44,810 nucleotides of DNA. Source: Mycoplasma sp. CAG:877. GTDB taxonomy: Bacteria; Bacillota_I; Bacilli_A; RF39; UBA660. The translations under genes were made by a program, and so were the position numbers. The notes below the pieces were generated by a model. It had not been told where the DNA came from. It saw nothing but the letters and a program-made list of their open reading frames with translations, and ran no database searches. The DNA lies in the NCBI GenBank assembly GCA_000433455.1, contig HF992495.1, positions 41,491-86,300 on the forward strand, read 5' to 3'. This document shows positions 15,191-23,443 of this stretch, one piece after another (the first letter of the stretch is position 1; each line of letters opens with the position of its first letter).

Positions 15191-16249
15191 GTGGCTAAAA
15201 AAGAAGAAAATAATAGTATGAAAGAAGATAAAAGTATAGTAGAAAATAAGAATGATGCTAAGAAAAGTGAAGTAGCACTTAATAAGAAAATAGATAAAAT
15301 AGTTGATCGGAACTTAGATGAAAAAGTAGATAAAATACTTGATGAGAACTTAGATGATAAAGTAGATAAGTTAGTTGATGAGACTTTGAGTTTAAAAGTA
15401 GATAAATTAGTTGAAGAAAAGTTAAAAGAAAATAAGAAGAATAATATTTCTAAAGCACTTATTTTTATTTTAGTTATGGCTTTAATTCTAGCTTTAATTT
15501 ATATTGCTTATGATAAAGGGTTTATTCCAAAACCTACTGGTAATAATGATGTAGTTGATACTAAGAATGATAACAAAGATAGTAATAATAATGATGATAA
15601 GGATAATACTAATGATAATGATTCAATTATTAAATTAGATGTTAATGATGATATTGTTACAAGTACTTATAATAGGGTTACTAGATCTGTTAGAGAATGT
15701 GGAGTATGGGAATACTTTAAAGATACAAGAGTTTCTGTTAACTCTTTAAAGAATGAGTTTGTTTATGAGGTTGCTGTTGTAAGTGCTGAAGATATGTTTG
15801 GTAAGATGAATTTAACTGAAGAACAATTTTCTAAAGTAGTTAGTAATATATTTGGTAAGAGTTATAATTATAATCATGTTCAATATACTGGTAAGTGTGC
15901 TAGGTTTATTTATAACTGGAATACTAAGAGTTATGATTATCAAAGTGAGATGGCTTGTGGTGGTACTTGTACTGTTACTGATTATAAGAGAATAGTAGGA
16001 GCATATAGGGAAGGTAATAAACTTACAATTGAAGTTGGAGTATTATTTGCTCAATATAATAATGGAGATGTAGCATACTATAAAGATTATAATCATACTA
16101 CTTTAGTTACAGGTCTTACTTATTCTAATGATTTATATATGGTTGCTGATACAGAAGATAATGCTAGAAAAGGTACTATTTATGATATGGTGTTTGAATT
16201 AGAAGATGGTAACTATGTATACAGATATACTGAACCTACTAATAAATAG
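15191..16249 (+). CDS. membrane-anchored protein with four 12-residue repeats
   Basis: 352 residues from GTG 15191, which follows AGGAGTGA; the frame opens earlier at 15143, but that part lacks a ribosome binding site. Residues 33-80 are four 12-residue units of the type KVDKxLDENLDD, predicted as a charged amphipathic helix. One membrane segment is at 89-107, then an Asn/Asp-rich linker (about 112-145) and an extracytoplasmic domain of about 200 residues with four cysteines (ECGVW, KCARF, ACGGTC). The topology should be N-terminus inside, domain outside. No family is recognised. It stands alone between two terminators in front of frr. Confidence 0.75.
   Translation: MAKKEENNSMKEDKSIVENKNDAKKSEVALNKKIDKIVDRNLDEKVDKILDENLDDKVDKLVDETLSLKVDKLVEEKLKENKKNNISKALIFILVMALILALIYIAYDKGFIPKPTGNNDVVDTKNDNKDSNNNDDKDNTNDNDSIIKLDVNDDIVTSTYNRVTRSVRECGVWEYFKDTRVSVNSLKNEFVYEVAVVSAEDMFGKMNLTEEQFSKVVSNIFGKSYNYNHVQYTGKCARFIYNWNTKSYDYQSEMACGGTCTVTDYKRIVGAYREGNKLTIEVGVLFAQYNNGDVAYYKDYNHTTLVTGLTYSNDLYMVADTEDNARKGTIYDMVFELEDGNYVYRYTEPTNK
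15287..15430 (+). repeat. 4 x 36-bp coding repeat (12 residues each)
   Basis: Units begin K(I/V)DK(I/L) at codons 33, 45, 57 and 69 of the membrane protein. The protein repeat is sharper than the DNA repeat, so it is old or selected at protein level. Confidence 0.8.
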
Positions 16250-16270
16250 TTATAAATACTTGTGAAAATT

Positions 16271-16293
16271 AAGTAGAATTATCTACTTTTTTT
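16271..16293 (+). terminator. intrinsic terminator
   Basis: AAGTAGA (16271-16277), loop ATTA, TCTACTT (16282-16288), then T. Confidence 0.85.
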
Positions 16294-16349
16294 CTTTCTT
16301 TTATCTTATATTTATAATATAATATATTTATTAAGGAGAGATGAATTTA

Positions 16350-16898
16350 ATGGATAGTGACATGATTATCTTAGAATTGAATGAAAAAATGGATAAGGCT
16401 ATTGCTAATTTAGAGAAACGTTTTGCTACTGTTAGAGCTGGAAGAGCTAATCCTTCTAGTTTAGATGGTATTGTAGTTGAATATTATGGTAGTATGAAAC
16501 CTTTAAAGCAATTAGCAACTATTTCTGTACCAGAAGCACGTCAATTATTAATTAAACCTTTTGATAGAGGTTGTTTAAAAGATATTGAAAAAGCTATTTT
16601 AGCTTCTAATTTAGGATATAATCCTGGTAATGATGGAGAAACTATTAGAATAATTATTCCAGAACTTACAGAGGAGAGAAGAAGAGAATTAGTTAAACAA
16701 GTTAAAGCTATTTCAGAAGAGGCTAAGGTTGCGATTAGAAATATTAGACGTGAAGGAATAGAAGCTGTTTCTAAACTAGAAGTTTCAGAAGATGAAGAGA
16801 AAGGTTTAGAAAAAGATATTCAAGATATAGTTAATGAATATAATAAAAAAGTAGATAGTATATTAAAAGAAAAAGAACAAGAATTACTAACAGTTTAG
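16350..16898 (+). CDS. frr: ribosome recycling factor
   Basis: 182 residues from ATG 16350, nine bases after AAGGAG; ATG 16341 is too close to that site. It is typical RRF: RFATVRAGRANPSSLDGI, YYGSMKPLKQLATISVPEARQ, and a helical C-terminus VRNIRR-like IRNIRREGIEAV. It splits post-termination ribosomes with EF-G. Usually it follows pyrH; here the two genes before it are a lipoprotein and a membrane protein. Confidence 0.96.
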   Translation: MDSDMIILELNEKMDKAIANLEKRFATVRAGRANPSSLDGIVVEYYGSMKPLKQLATISVPEARQLLIKPFDRGCLKDIEKAILASNLGYNPGNDGETIRIIIPELTEERRRELVKQVKAISEEAKVAIRNIRREGIEAVSKLEVSEDEEKGLEKDIQDIVNEYNKKVDSILKEKEQELLTV

Positions 16899-16908
16899 TA
16901 ATTCTTTT
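16879..16908 (+). terminator. frr terminator, possibly bidirectional
   Basis: AAGAATTACTAA (16879-16890) pairs perfectly with TTAGTAATTCTT (16895-16906). It overlaps the frr stop codon. The other strand is also T-rich after the stem, so it may serve sspI as well. Confidence 0.85.
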
Positions 16909-16926
16909 CATATAAAATAAAAAGAA

Positions 16927-17154
16927 TTAACTTTCTTCAGTTAATCCTTTTTCAACACGTTTTTTAATTATTTCGATAAGTTCATTTTTTAATTCTTGAT
17001 CAGCATTTTCCCAGATTAGACATAAGAAAACACCTAGACCTGGTAATGTTACTTCATCATTAGATGAGACTGATTCGTCGATTGCTTGACGAAGAGTGTT
17101 GTAATCATCACCTTTAAAATTATTTATTATGTGTTCTCTGATACTCATTTCCAT
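16927..17154 (-). CDS. sspI: small acid-soluble spore protein SspI
   Basis: 75 residues from the ATG whose complement ends at 17154; AGGAGGA lies six bases before it. The SspI pattern is clear: MSIREHIINNFKG, an acidic middle, then LPGLGVFLCLIWENA followed by KNELIEII. Bacillus SspI has the same LPGLGV..E.IW motif and is made in the forespore under sigma-G as a minor spore protein. It is the only recognised minus-strand gene in the window and ends facing frr. It is strong evidence for sporulation. Confidence 0.88.
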   Translation of the reverse strand: MEMSIREHIINNFKGDDYNTLRQAIDESVSSNDEVTLPGLGVFLCLIWENADQELKNELIEIIKKRVEKGLTEES

Positions 17155-17171
17155 ATATTCCTCCTCATATA

Positions 17172-17201
17172 TATAATGAGACAAAAGTTATATTTTTATA
17201 C
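17172..17201 (-). promoter_or_regulatory. sigma-G-type promoter of sspI
   Basis: On the minus strand GTATA (-35, 17197-17201) and CATTATA (-10, 17172-17178) are separated by 18 bases, fitting the forespore sigma-G pattern GHATR, about 18, CATWHTA. AT-rich DNA makes chance matches possible. Confidence 0.6.
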
Positions 17202-17251
17202 GAAACTTTATTTTTTACTTATTATATAGTAAAATATAGTTGGTGATATAA

Positions 17252-17890
17252 ATGAAGTTAAATGTAGATGGGAAAACTTATGATATTGTGATAGAGAGAA
17301 AAAGTACAACTAGAAATACTTATATTAGAGTAAAACCCGATTTAACTATTTTAGTTACTACTAATAAATTTACAACTACTAAGACAATTACAAATTTAAT
17401 AGAAGAAAATTATGAAAAGTTAATTAAGATGATAGAAGTACAAGAGAAGAAAAAAGAAAATAATGATGGATTTTTCTATTTAGGACATAGATATGATATT
17501 GTTTATGTAGATAGTCCTAATATAGAGTTTGGAACTAATAAGGTTTTTATAAATAGAAATTCTGATATTAATAAGTGGTATAAGAATCAAGCTAAGGAGT
17601 TATTTTTAGAACATTTAAATACTCAGTATAATAAATTTACAAAGAGAATTCCGTATCCAGAGTTAAAGATTAGGAAAATGACTAGTAGATGGGGAGTTTG
17701 TAATATTAAGACGAAGGTTATTACTTTAAATTTGGAATTAATAAAGAGAGATACTAAGTATTTAGATTATGTTATTGTACATGAATTATCACATTTAATA
17801 CATGGGGATCATTCAGATAGATTTTGGGCATTAGTAGAAGATAATATGCCTGATTATAAGAAGTATCGTAAGGAGATGAAGGAATTTTGA
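17252..17890 (+). CDS. YgjP-like (SprT/M48-type) metallopeptidase
   Basis: 212 residues. It has an N-terminal beta-rich half of the YgjP family, then TSRWGVCN and the zinc motif HELSHLIHGDHSDRFW. YgjP proteins are cytoplasmic zinc proteins of unclear substrate related to SprT. ATG 17252 follows TTGGTGAT. The stop overlaps the TTG start of the SpoU methyltransferase, so they form one operon with rimM and trmD. Confidence 0.9.
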   Translation: MKLNVDGKTYDIVIERKSTTRNTYIRVKPDLTILVTTNKFTTTKTITNLIEENYEKLIKMIEVQEKKKENNDGFFYLGHRYDIVYVDSPNIEFGTNKVFINRNSDINKWYKNQAKELFLEHLNTQYNKFTKRIPYPELKIRKMTSRWGVCNIKTKVITLNLELIKRDTKYLDYVIVHELSHLIHGDHSDRFWALVEDNMPDYKKYRKEMKEF

Positions 17891-18630
17891 ACGTAATTAC
17901 TAGTTTAGATAATGAAAAGGTTAAGATGTTTAAGAAGTTGCAAAAGAAGAAGTATCGTGATGAATATAATTTATTTATAGTTGAAGGAGAACATTTAGCG
18001 ATAGAGGCTTTTAGAGCTGGTGTTTTAGAAGAACTTATTTTAGAAGAGGGTACTGATTTACCATTTCCTTCTCCTTATGGATATTATTCTAGAGAAGTTT
18101 TAAGTAAGATTTCGGCTATGGATAATCCTAGTAGTGTTATGGCATTATGTAGGAAAAGAGATAGAGATGGGGAAGAAGTAGAAGGAAATAGAATTTTAGT
18201 ACTTGATGATGTTCAAGATCCAGGTAATTTAGGGACTATTATTAGAAGTGCTTTAGCATTTGGAGTAACGACTATTGTACTTTCTGAAGGAACCGTTGAT
18301 TTATATAATCCAAAAGTTTTAAGAGCAACACAAGGAATGATCTTTCATACTAATATTATTGTTAGAAATGTTTATGATTGGGTTAGAATGATTAAAGCAA
18401 GTGATTTTAGAGTATATGGAACTTGTGTCGATGGAGGGGTTGATGTTAAAAGTCTTACTCCTGAAGATAAAGAAAAGTTTGTATTGATAGTTGGTAATGA
18501 AGGTAATGGAGTTAAAAGAAGAATATTAGATTTATGTCATGAGAATCTTTATATAAAGATGAATGCAGATGTTGAGAGTCTTAATGTTGCGGTTGCGACT
18601 AGTATTTTATTATATGAATTGGGGAATTAG
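17887..18630 (+). CDS. SpoU-family RNA 2'-O-methyltransferase
   Basis: 247 residues. An N-terminal substrate-binding part (FIVEGEHLAIEAF) is followed by a SPOUT knot domain with LDDVQDPGNLGTIIRSA, IVGNEGNGV and LNVAVATSILLYEL, the three classical SpoU motifs. It methylates a ribose in rRNA or tRNA; the target nucleotide cannot be read from sequence. TTG 17887 is preceded by AAGGAATT. It is two bases before rimM. Confidence 0.92.
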   Translation: MNVITSLDNEKVKMFKKLQKKKYRDEYNLFIVEGEHLAIEAFRAGVLEELILEEGTDLPFPSPYGYYSREVLSKISAMDNPSSVMALCRKRDRDGEEVEGNRILVLDDVQDPGNLGTIIRSALAFGVTTIVLSEGTVDLYNPKVLRATQGMIFHTNIIVRNVYDWVRMIKASDFRVYGTCVDGGVDVKSLTPEDKEKFVLIVGNEGNGVKRRILDLCHENLYIKMNADVESLNVAVATSILLYELGN

Positions 18631-18632
18631 TA

Positions 18633-19115
18633 ATGGATGAAGTGTATATAGGTAAAGTAGTTGGGACTCATGGTATTAAAGGAGAAATTAGAATACTTAG
18701 TGATTTTCAATTTAAAGATAAAGTGTTTGTAGTAGGAAAAAAACTTATTATAGATGATAGGGAGTATGTTATTAGAAGTTATAGGAAACATAAGAATTTT
18801 GATATGGTTACTTTAGACTATTATAATAATATAAATGAGGTTTTATTCTTAGTAAAAAGAAAAGTATATGTATCAAAGAGTAGTTTAGGATTAGATGATA
18901 ATCAAGTATTAGATGAAGAGTTAATTAATTTTACTGTGTTGACTAGTGATGGAAAAAGTGGAATAATAAAAGAAATATTTTTAGCTAGTCCTAATAATAA
19001 AATACTTAGAGTTATGTTTGATAAAGAACTATTAATTCCAATTAATTCACCAATGGTTAAGAGTATTTCTAAGGATAAAAAAGAAGTACTAGTTGAGTTA
19101 TTGGAAGGAATGTAG
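18633..19115 (+). CDS. rimM: ribosome maturation factor RimM
   Basis: 160 residues with the RimM start IGKVVGTHGIKGEIRILSD and a C-terminal PRC-barrel with NKILRVMF and LIPINSPMVKSI. It helps 30S head assembly by binding S19. It is followed by trmD, as nearly always; rpsP, usually upstream, is absent. Confidence 0.93.
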   Translation: MDEVYIGKVVGTHGIKGEIRILSDFQFKDKVFVVGKKLIIDDREYVIRSYRKHKNFDMVTLDYYNNINEVLFLVKRKVYVSKSSLGLDDNQVLDEELINFTVLTSDGKSGIIKEIFLASPNNKILRVMFDKELLIPINSPMVKSISKDKKEVLVELLEGM

Positions 19116-19123
19116 GTGGTATG

Positions 19124-19789
19124 ATGAAGATTGATATTTTAACTTTGTTTCCAGAAATGTATAAGGGAATATTTAGTGAATCAATAATTAAAAGAGCAAT
19201 TGATCTTGGAAAAATAAAAGTTGAAATTCATAATTTTAGGGATTATTCATTAGATTTACATCATAAAGTAGATGATACTCCATATGGTGGTGGTAATGGA
19301 ATGGTTCTTACTTGTCAGCCAATATTTGATTGTGTTAATGATTTAAGAGGAAAAGATACGAAAGTCATTTTATTAACACCAGATGGTACTTTATATAAGC
19401 AAGCAATGGCTTATGATTTAGCAAAAGAAAAACATTTAATTTTAATTTGTGGTCATTATGAAGGATTTGATGAGAGAATTAGAAGTATTTGTGATATGGA
19501 GATAAGTATAGGTGATTATGTTTTAACTGGGGGAGAATTAGCTAGTATGGTGTTAGTTGATTCGATTGGTAGACTTTTACCAGGAGTTATAGAAGAAGGA
19601 TCACATATGAATGATTCATTTAATAATAATTTATTAGATTATCCAACTTATACAAAACCTAGAATTTATAAGGGTATGGAAGTACCAGAAGTATTATTAT
19701 CAGGGGATCATAAGAGGATAGCTGAGTATAGACAAATGGAGAGTTTAAAGAGGACAAGAGAACGTAGACCAGATTTATTAGAGAAGTAG
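19124..19789 (+). CDS. trmD: tRNA (guanine-37-N1)-methyltransferase
   Basis: 221 residues. TrmD motifs: TLFPEMY, VDDTPYGGGNGMVL, LICGHYEGFDERI, GDYVLTGGELA and the C-terminal LLSGDHKRIAEYR. It methylates G37 next to the anticodon and prevents frameshifting. AGGTGG at 19114-19119 fits ATG 19124 better than ATG 19121. Confidence 0.97.
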   Translation: MKIDILTLFPEMYKGIFSESIIKRAIDLGKIKVEIHNFRDYSLDLHHKVDDTPYGGGNGMVLTCQPIFDCVNDLRGKDTKVILLTPDGTLYKQAMAYDLAKEKHLILICGHYEGFDERIRSICDMEISIGDYVLTGGELASMVLVDSIGRLLPGVIEEGSHMNDSFNNNLLDYPTYTKPRIYKGMEVPEVLLSGDHKRIAEYRQMESLKRTRERRPDLLEK

Positions 19790-19798
19790 GTGGTTTTT

Positions 19799-20251
19799 AT
19801 GTATTCTATTAGTAGGAAGAAAGTTATAAAGAAGAAATGGAAGTATCAAGATTTTGATCAGATAAAAAATTTAGAGGGATTTTTAATGCCTTCTCGAGGT
19901 AATAAATTTAAGATACAGGGAATGGTTGTTAAAGATATTTTAGTAGTTGATGTTATGCTTGCGAAAGGATTAGTTAGAGACTATGTAGATAAAAAATATA
20001 GAAAGTTAATAGCAGAGTTAACAGAATTATTAATTAGTGATGAAGATACAGGAGAGTCATTTAGAATAGCCTTAAATAGAATAGAAAAGTTTAGACAAGA
20101 AGTTAAGAATAAATATAGAATTTATTTAGAGAAAAAAGAATTAGAGATAATGGCTAAACAATTAAGTGCCCTACAAAAACAAGCTAAGTTAGAATTTGCA
20201 GAATTACAAAATAGTTTAATGGTTACTAATGAGATTGGTAAAGGTAGATAA
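19799..20251 (+). CDS. unknown basic protein after trmD
   Basis: 150 residues from ATG 19799, with TAGGTGG upstream. It begins ISRKKVIKKKWKYQDFD, has a middle with IQGMVVKDILVVDVMLAKGLV, and a C-terminal half predicted as a long charged helix or coiled coil (FRQEVKNKYRIYLEKKELEI, then QLSALQKQAKLEFAELQNS). No known motif is seen. It is in the trmD operon and ends before a terminator. Confidence 0.8.
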   Translation: MYSISRKKVIKKKWKYQDFDQIKNLEGFLMPSRGNKFKIQGMVVKDILVVDVMLAKGLVRDYVDKKYRKLIAELTELLISDEDTGESFRIALNRIEKFRQEVKNKYRIYLEKKELEIMAKQLSALQKQAKLEFAELQNSLMVTNEIGKGR

Positions 20252-20255
20252 TGTC

Positions 20256-20290
20256 AAAGAAGTTGTAAATTATGGGACTTCTTTTTCTTT
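20256..20290 (+). terminator. intrinsic terminator
   Basis: AAAGAAGT (20256-20263) with ACTTCTTT (20277-20284), then T-rich. It ends the YgjP-SpoU-rimM-trmD operon. Confidence 0.75.
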
Positions 20291-20296
20291 AAAGTA

Positions 20297-20325
20297 TTGT
20301 AAGTAGTTAATAATTTAGGTATTCT
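20297..20325 (+). promoter_or_regulatory. candidate promoter
   Basis: TTGTAA (20297-20302), 17-base spacer, TATTCT (20320-20325), directly before the next gene's ribosome binding site. Confidence 0.45.
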
Positions 20326-20345
20326 TTTATTATAGGTGAATAGTT

Positions 20346-21083
20346 ATGAAAAAGATTAAAATAAATAGAAGTATTTATAGATATATATTTATTTATGGTG
20401 TAGGATTGCTTTCTCTTTTATTAGTATTTATAGGATTTACTTATACTAAGGAAAAGAGAATTTTGTATAGTGAGAAAGTTATTAGTAGTTATATAGTTAG
20501 TTTAAGTAATGGAGAAGAATTTAGTAGTGATAAAAAAGCAAGTTTTAATGGGAGAGTTATTGATACTATTAAGACTAGTTTTGATTTAGAGAAGGACTTT
20601 AATTATAATATTAAATATGATGAAGAGTACTATTTAAAAGCTAAGATGATTGTATATGATAGGGAGTTTAAAAATAAAGTTAAAGAGATTGAACAGGTAA
20701 TTACGGATAAGACTAAGTATAATGTTTTTGATAGGAAAATTAGTTTTAATAAGTATGCTGAGATTAAGTATCAAGATTATTTAGGTTATGCTAGAGAGAT
20801 TAAGAGAAACTTTTCAGATGATTCGAACATGTTGTTGGAGATAGTTTTATGTTCATATAAAGAGAATGAAGTAGAACTTGCTAGTGTTAGAATACCTTTA
20901 ATGAAAGATAGTATTATAATTGATAAAAGTAATTTTGATGGTACTGGGACAGTTAGTGTTTTGAGTAAGATTAATTTTATTAATGGGTTATGTTTTGTTA
21001 TAGCTGGTATGGGAGTTTATACTATTTATTTTGTTATTAGAAAAAAGAAGGGCAAGAGTAGAGAAAAACTAGAGGTAATTTAG
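20346..21083 (+). CDS. two-helix membrane protein with an outside domain, unrecognised
   Basis: 245 residues. A basic N-terminus is followed by a membrane helix at about 13-30, an extracytoplasmic domain of about 170 residues rich in Lys/Asp and beta strands, then a second helix around 210-232 and a basic tail (RKKKGKSREKL). The layout resembles DUF5305-type proteins, but I cannot confirm that family. TAGGTGAA precedes ATG 20346. It is followed by a phosphatase-like gene nine bases on. Confidence 0.8.
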   Translation: MKKIKINRSIYRYIFIYGVGLLSLLLVFIGFTYTKEKRILYSEKVISSYIVSLSNGEEFSSDKKASFNGRVIDTIKTSFDLEKDFNYNIKYDEEYYLKAKMIVYDREFKNKVKEIEQVITDKTKYNVFDRKISFNKYAEIKYQDYLGYAREIKRNFSDDSNMLLEIVLCSYKENEVELASVRIPLMKDSIIIDKSNFDGTGTVSVLSKINFINGLCFVIAGMGVYTIYFVIRKKKGKSREKLEVI

Positions 21084-21091
21084 GAGGTAAT

Positions 21092-21763
21092 ATGGAGACT
21101 GTTGTATATTTGATAAGACATTCTGTTAGAATGAAGGGGGAAATGATTGATACTTATAATAGTTCACAGAGTGATTTATTAAGAAATGAAAAAATAGTTT
21201 TAAGTGTATCTGGAGAAAGACGAGCAGAGATTTTAAGTCATGAAGAGGAATTACAAAATATTGATGTTTTATATACTAGTAATTGTGTTAGAACTTTACA
21301 GACAGCTAAATATATGATGTATAGTCAGAATTTAAAAGCTAATATTGATTCTAGGTTTGATGAGAGAAGAGTTGGAACTGATTTTTCTTTAAATGTTTCA
21401 GATTGGTTTGTTTTACAGTATACTGATTCTAGTTTTAGACCATTAGGTGGAGAGTGCCAAGAAGAGGTTAGAAATAGGATGTATGAGGCATTAGAAGAAG
21501 TAGTTAGTGCTAATAGAGGAAAGAGAATTGCAATATTTTCACATGGTTTAGCTATTACTTTTTTACTATTAAAATGGTGTCATTTAGATAGTGTTTCACT
21601 AGATAGAAAATTAGTATTTAGTTTTAAGGGAAGAGAAGTATTTAATAAGAGAATTAATTCTCCGGATGTATTTAAATTAGTATTTGATGATGATAATAAT
21701 GTTTTAAGTATAGAGAATATTGAATTTAGTGATTTAGATTATGAAGATTTTGTTAATTATTAA
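21092..21763 (+). CDS. histidine phosphatase superfamily protein
   Basis: 223 residues. The phosphoglycerate-mutase-like fold shows as LIRHSVRMKGE (catalytic His10, usual RHG is RHS here), LYTSNCVRTLQTAKYM, RPLGGECQEEV and IFSHGLAITF (second His). Substrate unknown; members act on sugar phosphates or other small phosphoesters. AGGAGG precedes ATG 21092. Confidence 0.85.
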   Translation: METVVYLIRHSVRMKGEMIDTYNSSQSDLLRNEKIVLSVSGERRAEILSHEEELQNIDVLYTSNCVRTLQTAKYMMYSQNLKANIDSRFDERRVGTDFSLNVSDWFVLQYTDSSFRPLGGECQEEVRNRMYEALEEVVSANRGKRIAIFSHGLAITFLLLKWCHLDSVSLDRKLVFSFKGREVFNKRINSPDVFKLVFDDDNNVLSIENIEFSDLDYEDFVNY

Positions 21764-21805
21764 GCAGAAAATCTTTATAAAACCTTTAAATAACAAGAAA
21801 ATGGA

Positions 21806-21834
21806 TTGATTTTTAGATATGGTTGTGCTATAAT
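21806..21834 (+). promoter_or_regulatory. sigma-A promoter of rplS
   Basis: TTGATT (21806-21811), 17-base spacer, TATAAT (21829-21834). Confidence 0.75.
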
Positions 21835-21840
21835 CTTGTT

Positions 21841-21945
21841 TGTCAGTTTGAGATGATCCGCTGTTTTACGGTTAAGCAGATTTACTGTTTTACTATTTTT
21901 AGTTAGATATGATCATTGGTAGATATTTTTAGAGAGGAGAACTTA
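21841..21945 (+). promoter_or_regulatory. L19 leader
   Basis: The 105-base leader of rplS folds into a closed structure. ATGATC (21853-21858) pairs with GATCAT (21911-21916) as the base helix, and smaller helices CCG/CGG, CTG/CAG and ACT/AGT can form inside. Firmicutes rplS commonly has such a leader for L19 autoregulation. The match is by position and folding, not by a searched model. Confidence 0.6.
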
Positions 21946-21946
21946 T

Positions 21947-22294
21947 ATGGCTAATATTATTGACAAAATTAATGAACAACAAATTAATCCTAACGTTCCA
22001 GAATTCCGTGTTGGTGATACTGTTAGAGTAGACGTTAAGATTATCGAAGGTAAGAGAGAACGTATTCAAGCATTTGAAGGTGTAGTTGTTTCACGTAAAG
22101 GTGGTTCTGTTTCAGAAACATTTACAGTACGTAAAATATCTTCAGGTGTTGGAGTAGAAAGAATCTTCCCAATTCATTCACCAAAAATTGCTGGTATTAC
22201 AGTAATTCGTCGTGGTAAAGTTAGACGTGCTAAACTTACATTCCTTAAGGATAGAGTTGGTGGATACCGTATTAAAGAAAAAGGACAAAAATAA
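21947..22294 (+). CDS. rplS: 50S ribosomal protein L19
   Basis: 115 residues: FRVGDTVRVDVKIIEGKRERIQAFEGVV (in part VGDTVRVDVKIIEG, RIQAFEGVV), then GVGVERIFPIHSPKI. L19 lies at the 30S-50S interface. It is separated from trmD by three accessory genes and has its own promoter and leader. GAGAGGAG precedes the ATG. Its codons look more optimised (CGT, GTT) than those of neighbours, as expected for a highly expressed gene. Confidence 0.97.
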   Translation: MANIIDKINEQQINPNVPEFRVGDTVRVDVKIIEGKRERIQAFEGVVVSRKGGSVSETFTVRKISSGVGVERIFPIHSPKIAGITVIRRGKVRRAKLTFLKDRVGGYRIKEKGQK

Positions 22295-22313
22295 GGGTAT
22301 ACCTTATTTTTTC
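22287..22313 (+). terminator. rplS intrinsic terminator
   Basis: AAAATAAGG (22287 onwards) with CCTTATTTT (22302-22310), then T. It overlaps the stop codon. Confidence 0.85.
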
Positions 22314-22329
22314 TTTATAGGAGATAATT

Positions 22330-22830
22330 ATGAGTAAAAAGGAAGTTTTTATGAGGGAATACTTACCATATATAATTATAATTATAGTGGTATTATTAAT
22401 TAAAATGTTTATAGTTACACCAATTAGAGTAAATGGTCCTTCAATGTTAGATACTTTGGAAGATAAAGATATTATGATATTAGATGAGATTAGTTTTAAA
22501 TTTAATGGACTTAAGAGATTTGATATTGTAGTAGTTAATTATAAAAATGAAAAGATAATTAAGAGAGTTATTGGTCTTCCAGGAGAGACTGTTGAATATA
22601 GAGATAATAAACTATATATAAATGGAAAAGTAGTTGAAGAGGATTTCTCACATGAAGTAACTGCAGATGTAGATCCTATTAAAATACCAAAGAATTGTTA
22701 TTATGTAATGGGTGATAATAGAGTTAATTCAACTGATAGTAGAATTATTGGACCTGTTTCAATAAAAGATATTAGGGGTACAACTAAGTTAACAGTATTT
22801 CCATTTAAAAGATTTGGTAATAAGAATTAA
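22330..22830 (+). CDS. lepB: signal peptidase I
   Basis: 166 residues. One N-terminal membrane helix (residues 11-29) is followed by the catalytic domain with Ser38 in VNGPSMLDTL and Lys78 in IIKRVIGLPGE, then YYVMGDNRVNSTDSR. It cuts signal peptides of exported proteins on the outer face of the membrane. AGGAGATA precedes ATG 22330, right after the rplS terminator. Confidence 0.95.
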   Translation: MSKKEVFMREYLPYIIIIIVVLLIKMFIVTPIRVNGPSMLDTLEDKDIMILDEISFKFNGLKRFDIVVVNYKNEKIIKRVIGLPGETVEYRDNKLYINGKVVEEDFSHEVTADVDPIKIPKNCYYVMGDNRVNSTDSRIIGPVSIKDIRGTTKLTVFPFKRFGNKN

Positions 22831-22857
22831 GTAGCTTTTAATAGTTACTTTTTTTTG
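22829..22857 (+). terminator. lepB intrinsic terminator
   Basis: AAGTAGC (22829-22835) with GTTACTT (22844-22850) and T8. It is followed at once by TATAAT (22859-22864), a likely -10 box for tag. Confidence 0.8.
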
Positions 22858-22885
22858 TTATAATTTTTTTAGATGAGGTGGACAT

Positions 22886-23443
22886 ATGGAAAGATGTTCT
22901 TGGTGTAATTTAGATAATGATATTTATGTTTTATATCATGATAAAGAATGGGGAGTAGAAAATTTTTCAGATGAGTATTTGTTTGAAATGCTAATTTTAG
23001 AGTCTTTTCAAGCTGGACTTTCTTGGGAGTGTGTTCTTAATAAGAGAGAGGCTTTTAGAAAGGCTTATGATAACTTTTCTTTAGATAAGGTGTGTAAGTA
23101 TGATGAGAATAAAGTTGAGGAGTTGTTAGAGAATAAAGAAATTATTAGAAATAAGTTAAAGATAAAGGCAAGTATTAATAATGCAAGGATTTTTAAAAGT
23201 ATTGTTTTAGAAATGGGGAATTTTTATAATTATTTGAAGATGTTTACTGAGGGAAAGACATTTTATGAGACTGGTCTTACTAGTTCAAAATTGTCTGATG
23301 AGATTTCTAATGATTTGAAAAGGCGTGGTATGAAGTTTGTTGGTACAACGATAATTTATTCTTATTTACAAGCAATTGGAGTGATTTATTCACATGAAGA
23401 GAATTGTTTTATGTATAAGGGTGATATGAATGAGCAAGATTAA
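22886..23443 (+). CDS. tag: DNA-3-methyladenine glycosylase I
   Basis: 185 residues. The Tag zinc ligands are visible: Cys4 (ERCSWC), His18 (LYHDKEWG) and the C-terminal SHEENC. LILESFQAGLSWECVLNKREAF (in part SFQAGLSWE) is the helix-hairpin region. It removes 3-methyladenine from alkylated DNA. It is the first gene of a four-gene run whose members overlap by 1 to 14 bases. Confidence 0.95.
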   Translation: MERCSWCNLDNDIYVLYHDKEWGVENFSDEYLFEMLILESFQAGLSWECVLNKREAFRKAYDNFSLDKVCKYDENKVEELLENKEIIRNKLKIKASINNARIFKSIVLEMGNFYNYLKMFTEGKTFYETGLTSSKLSDEISNDLKRRGMKFVGTTIIYSYLQAIGVIYSHEENCFMYKGDMNEQD

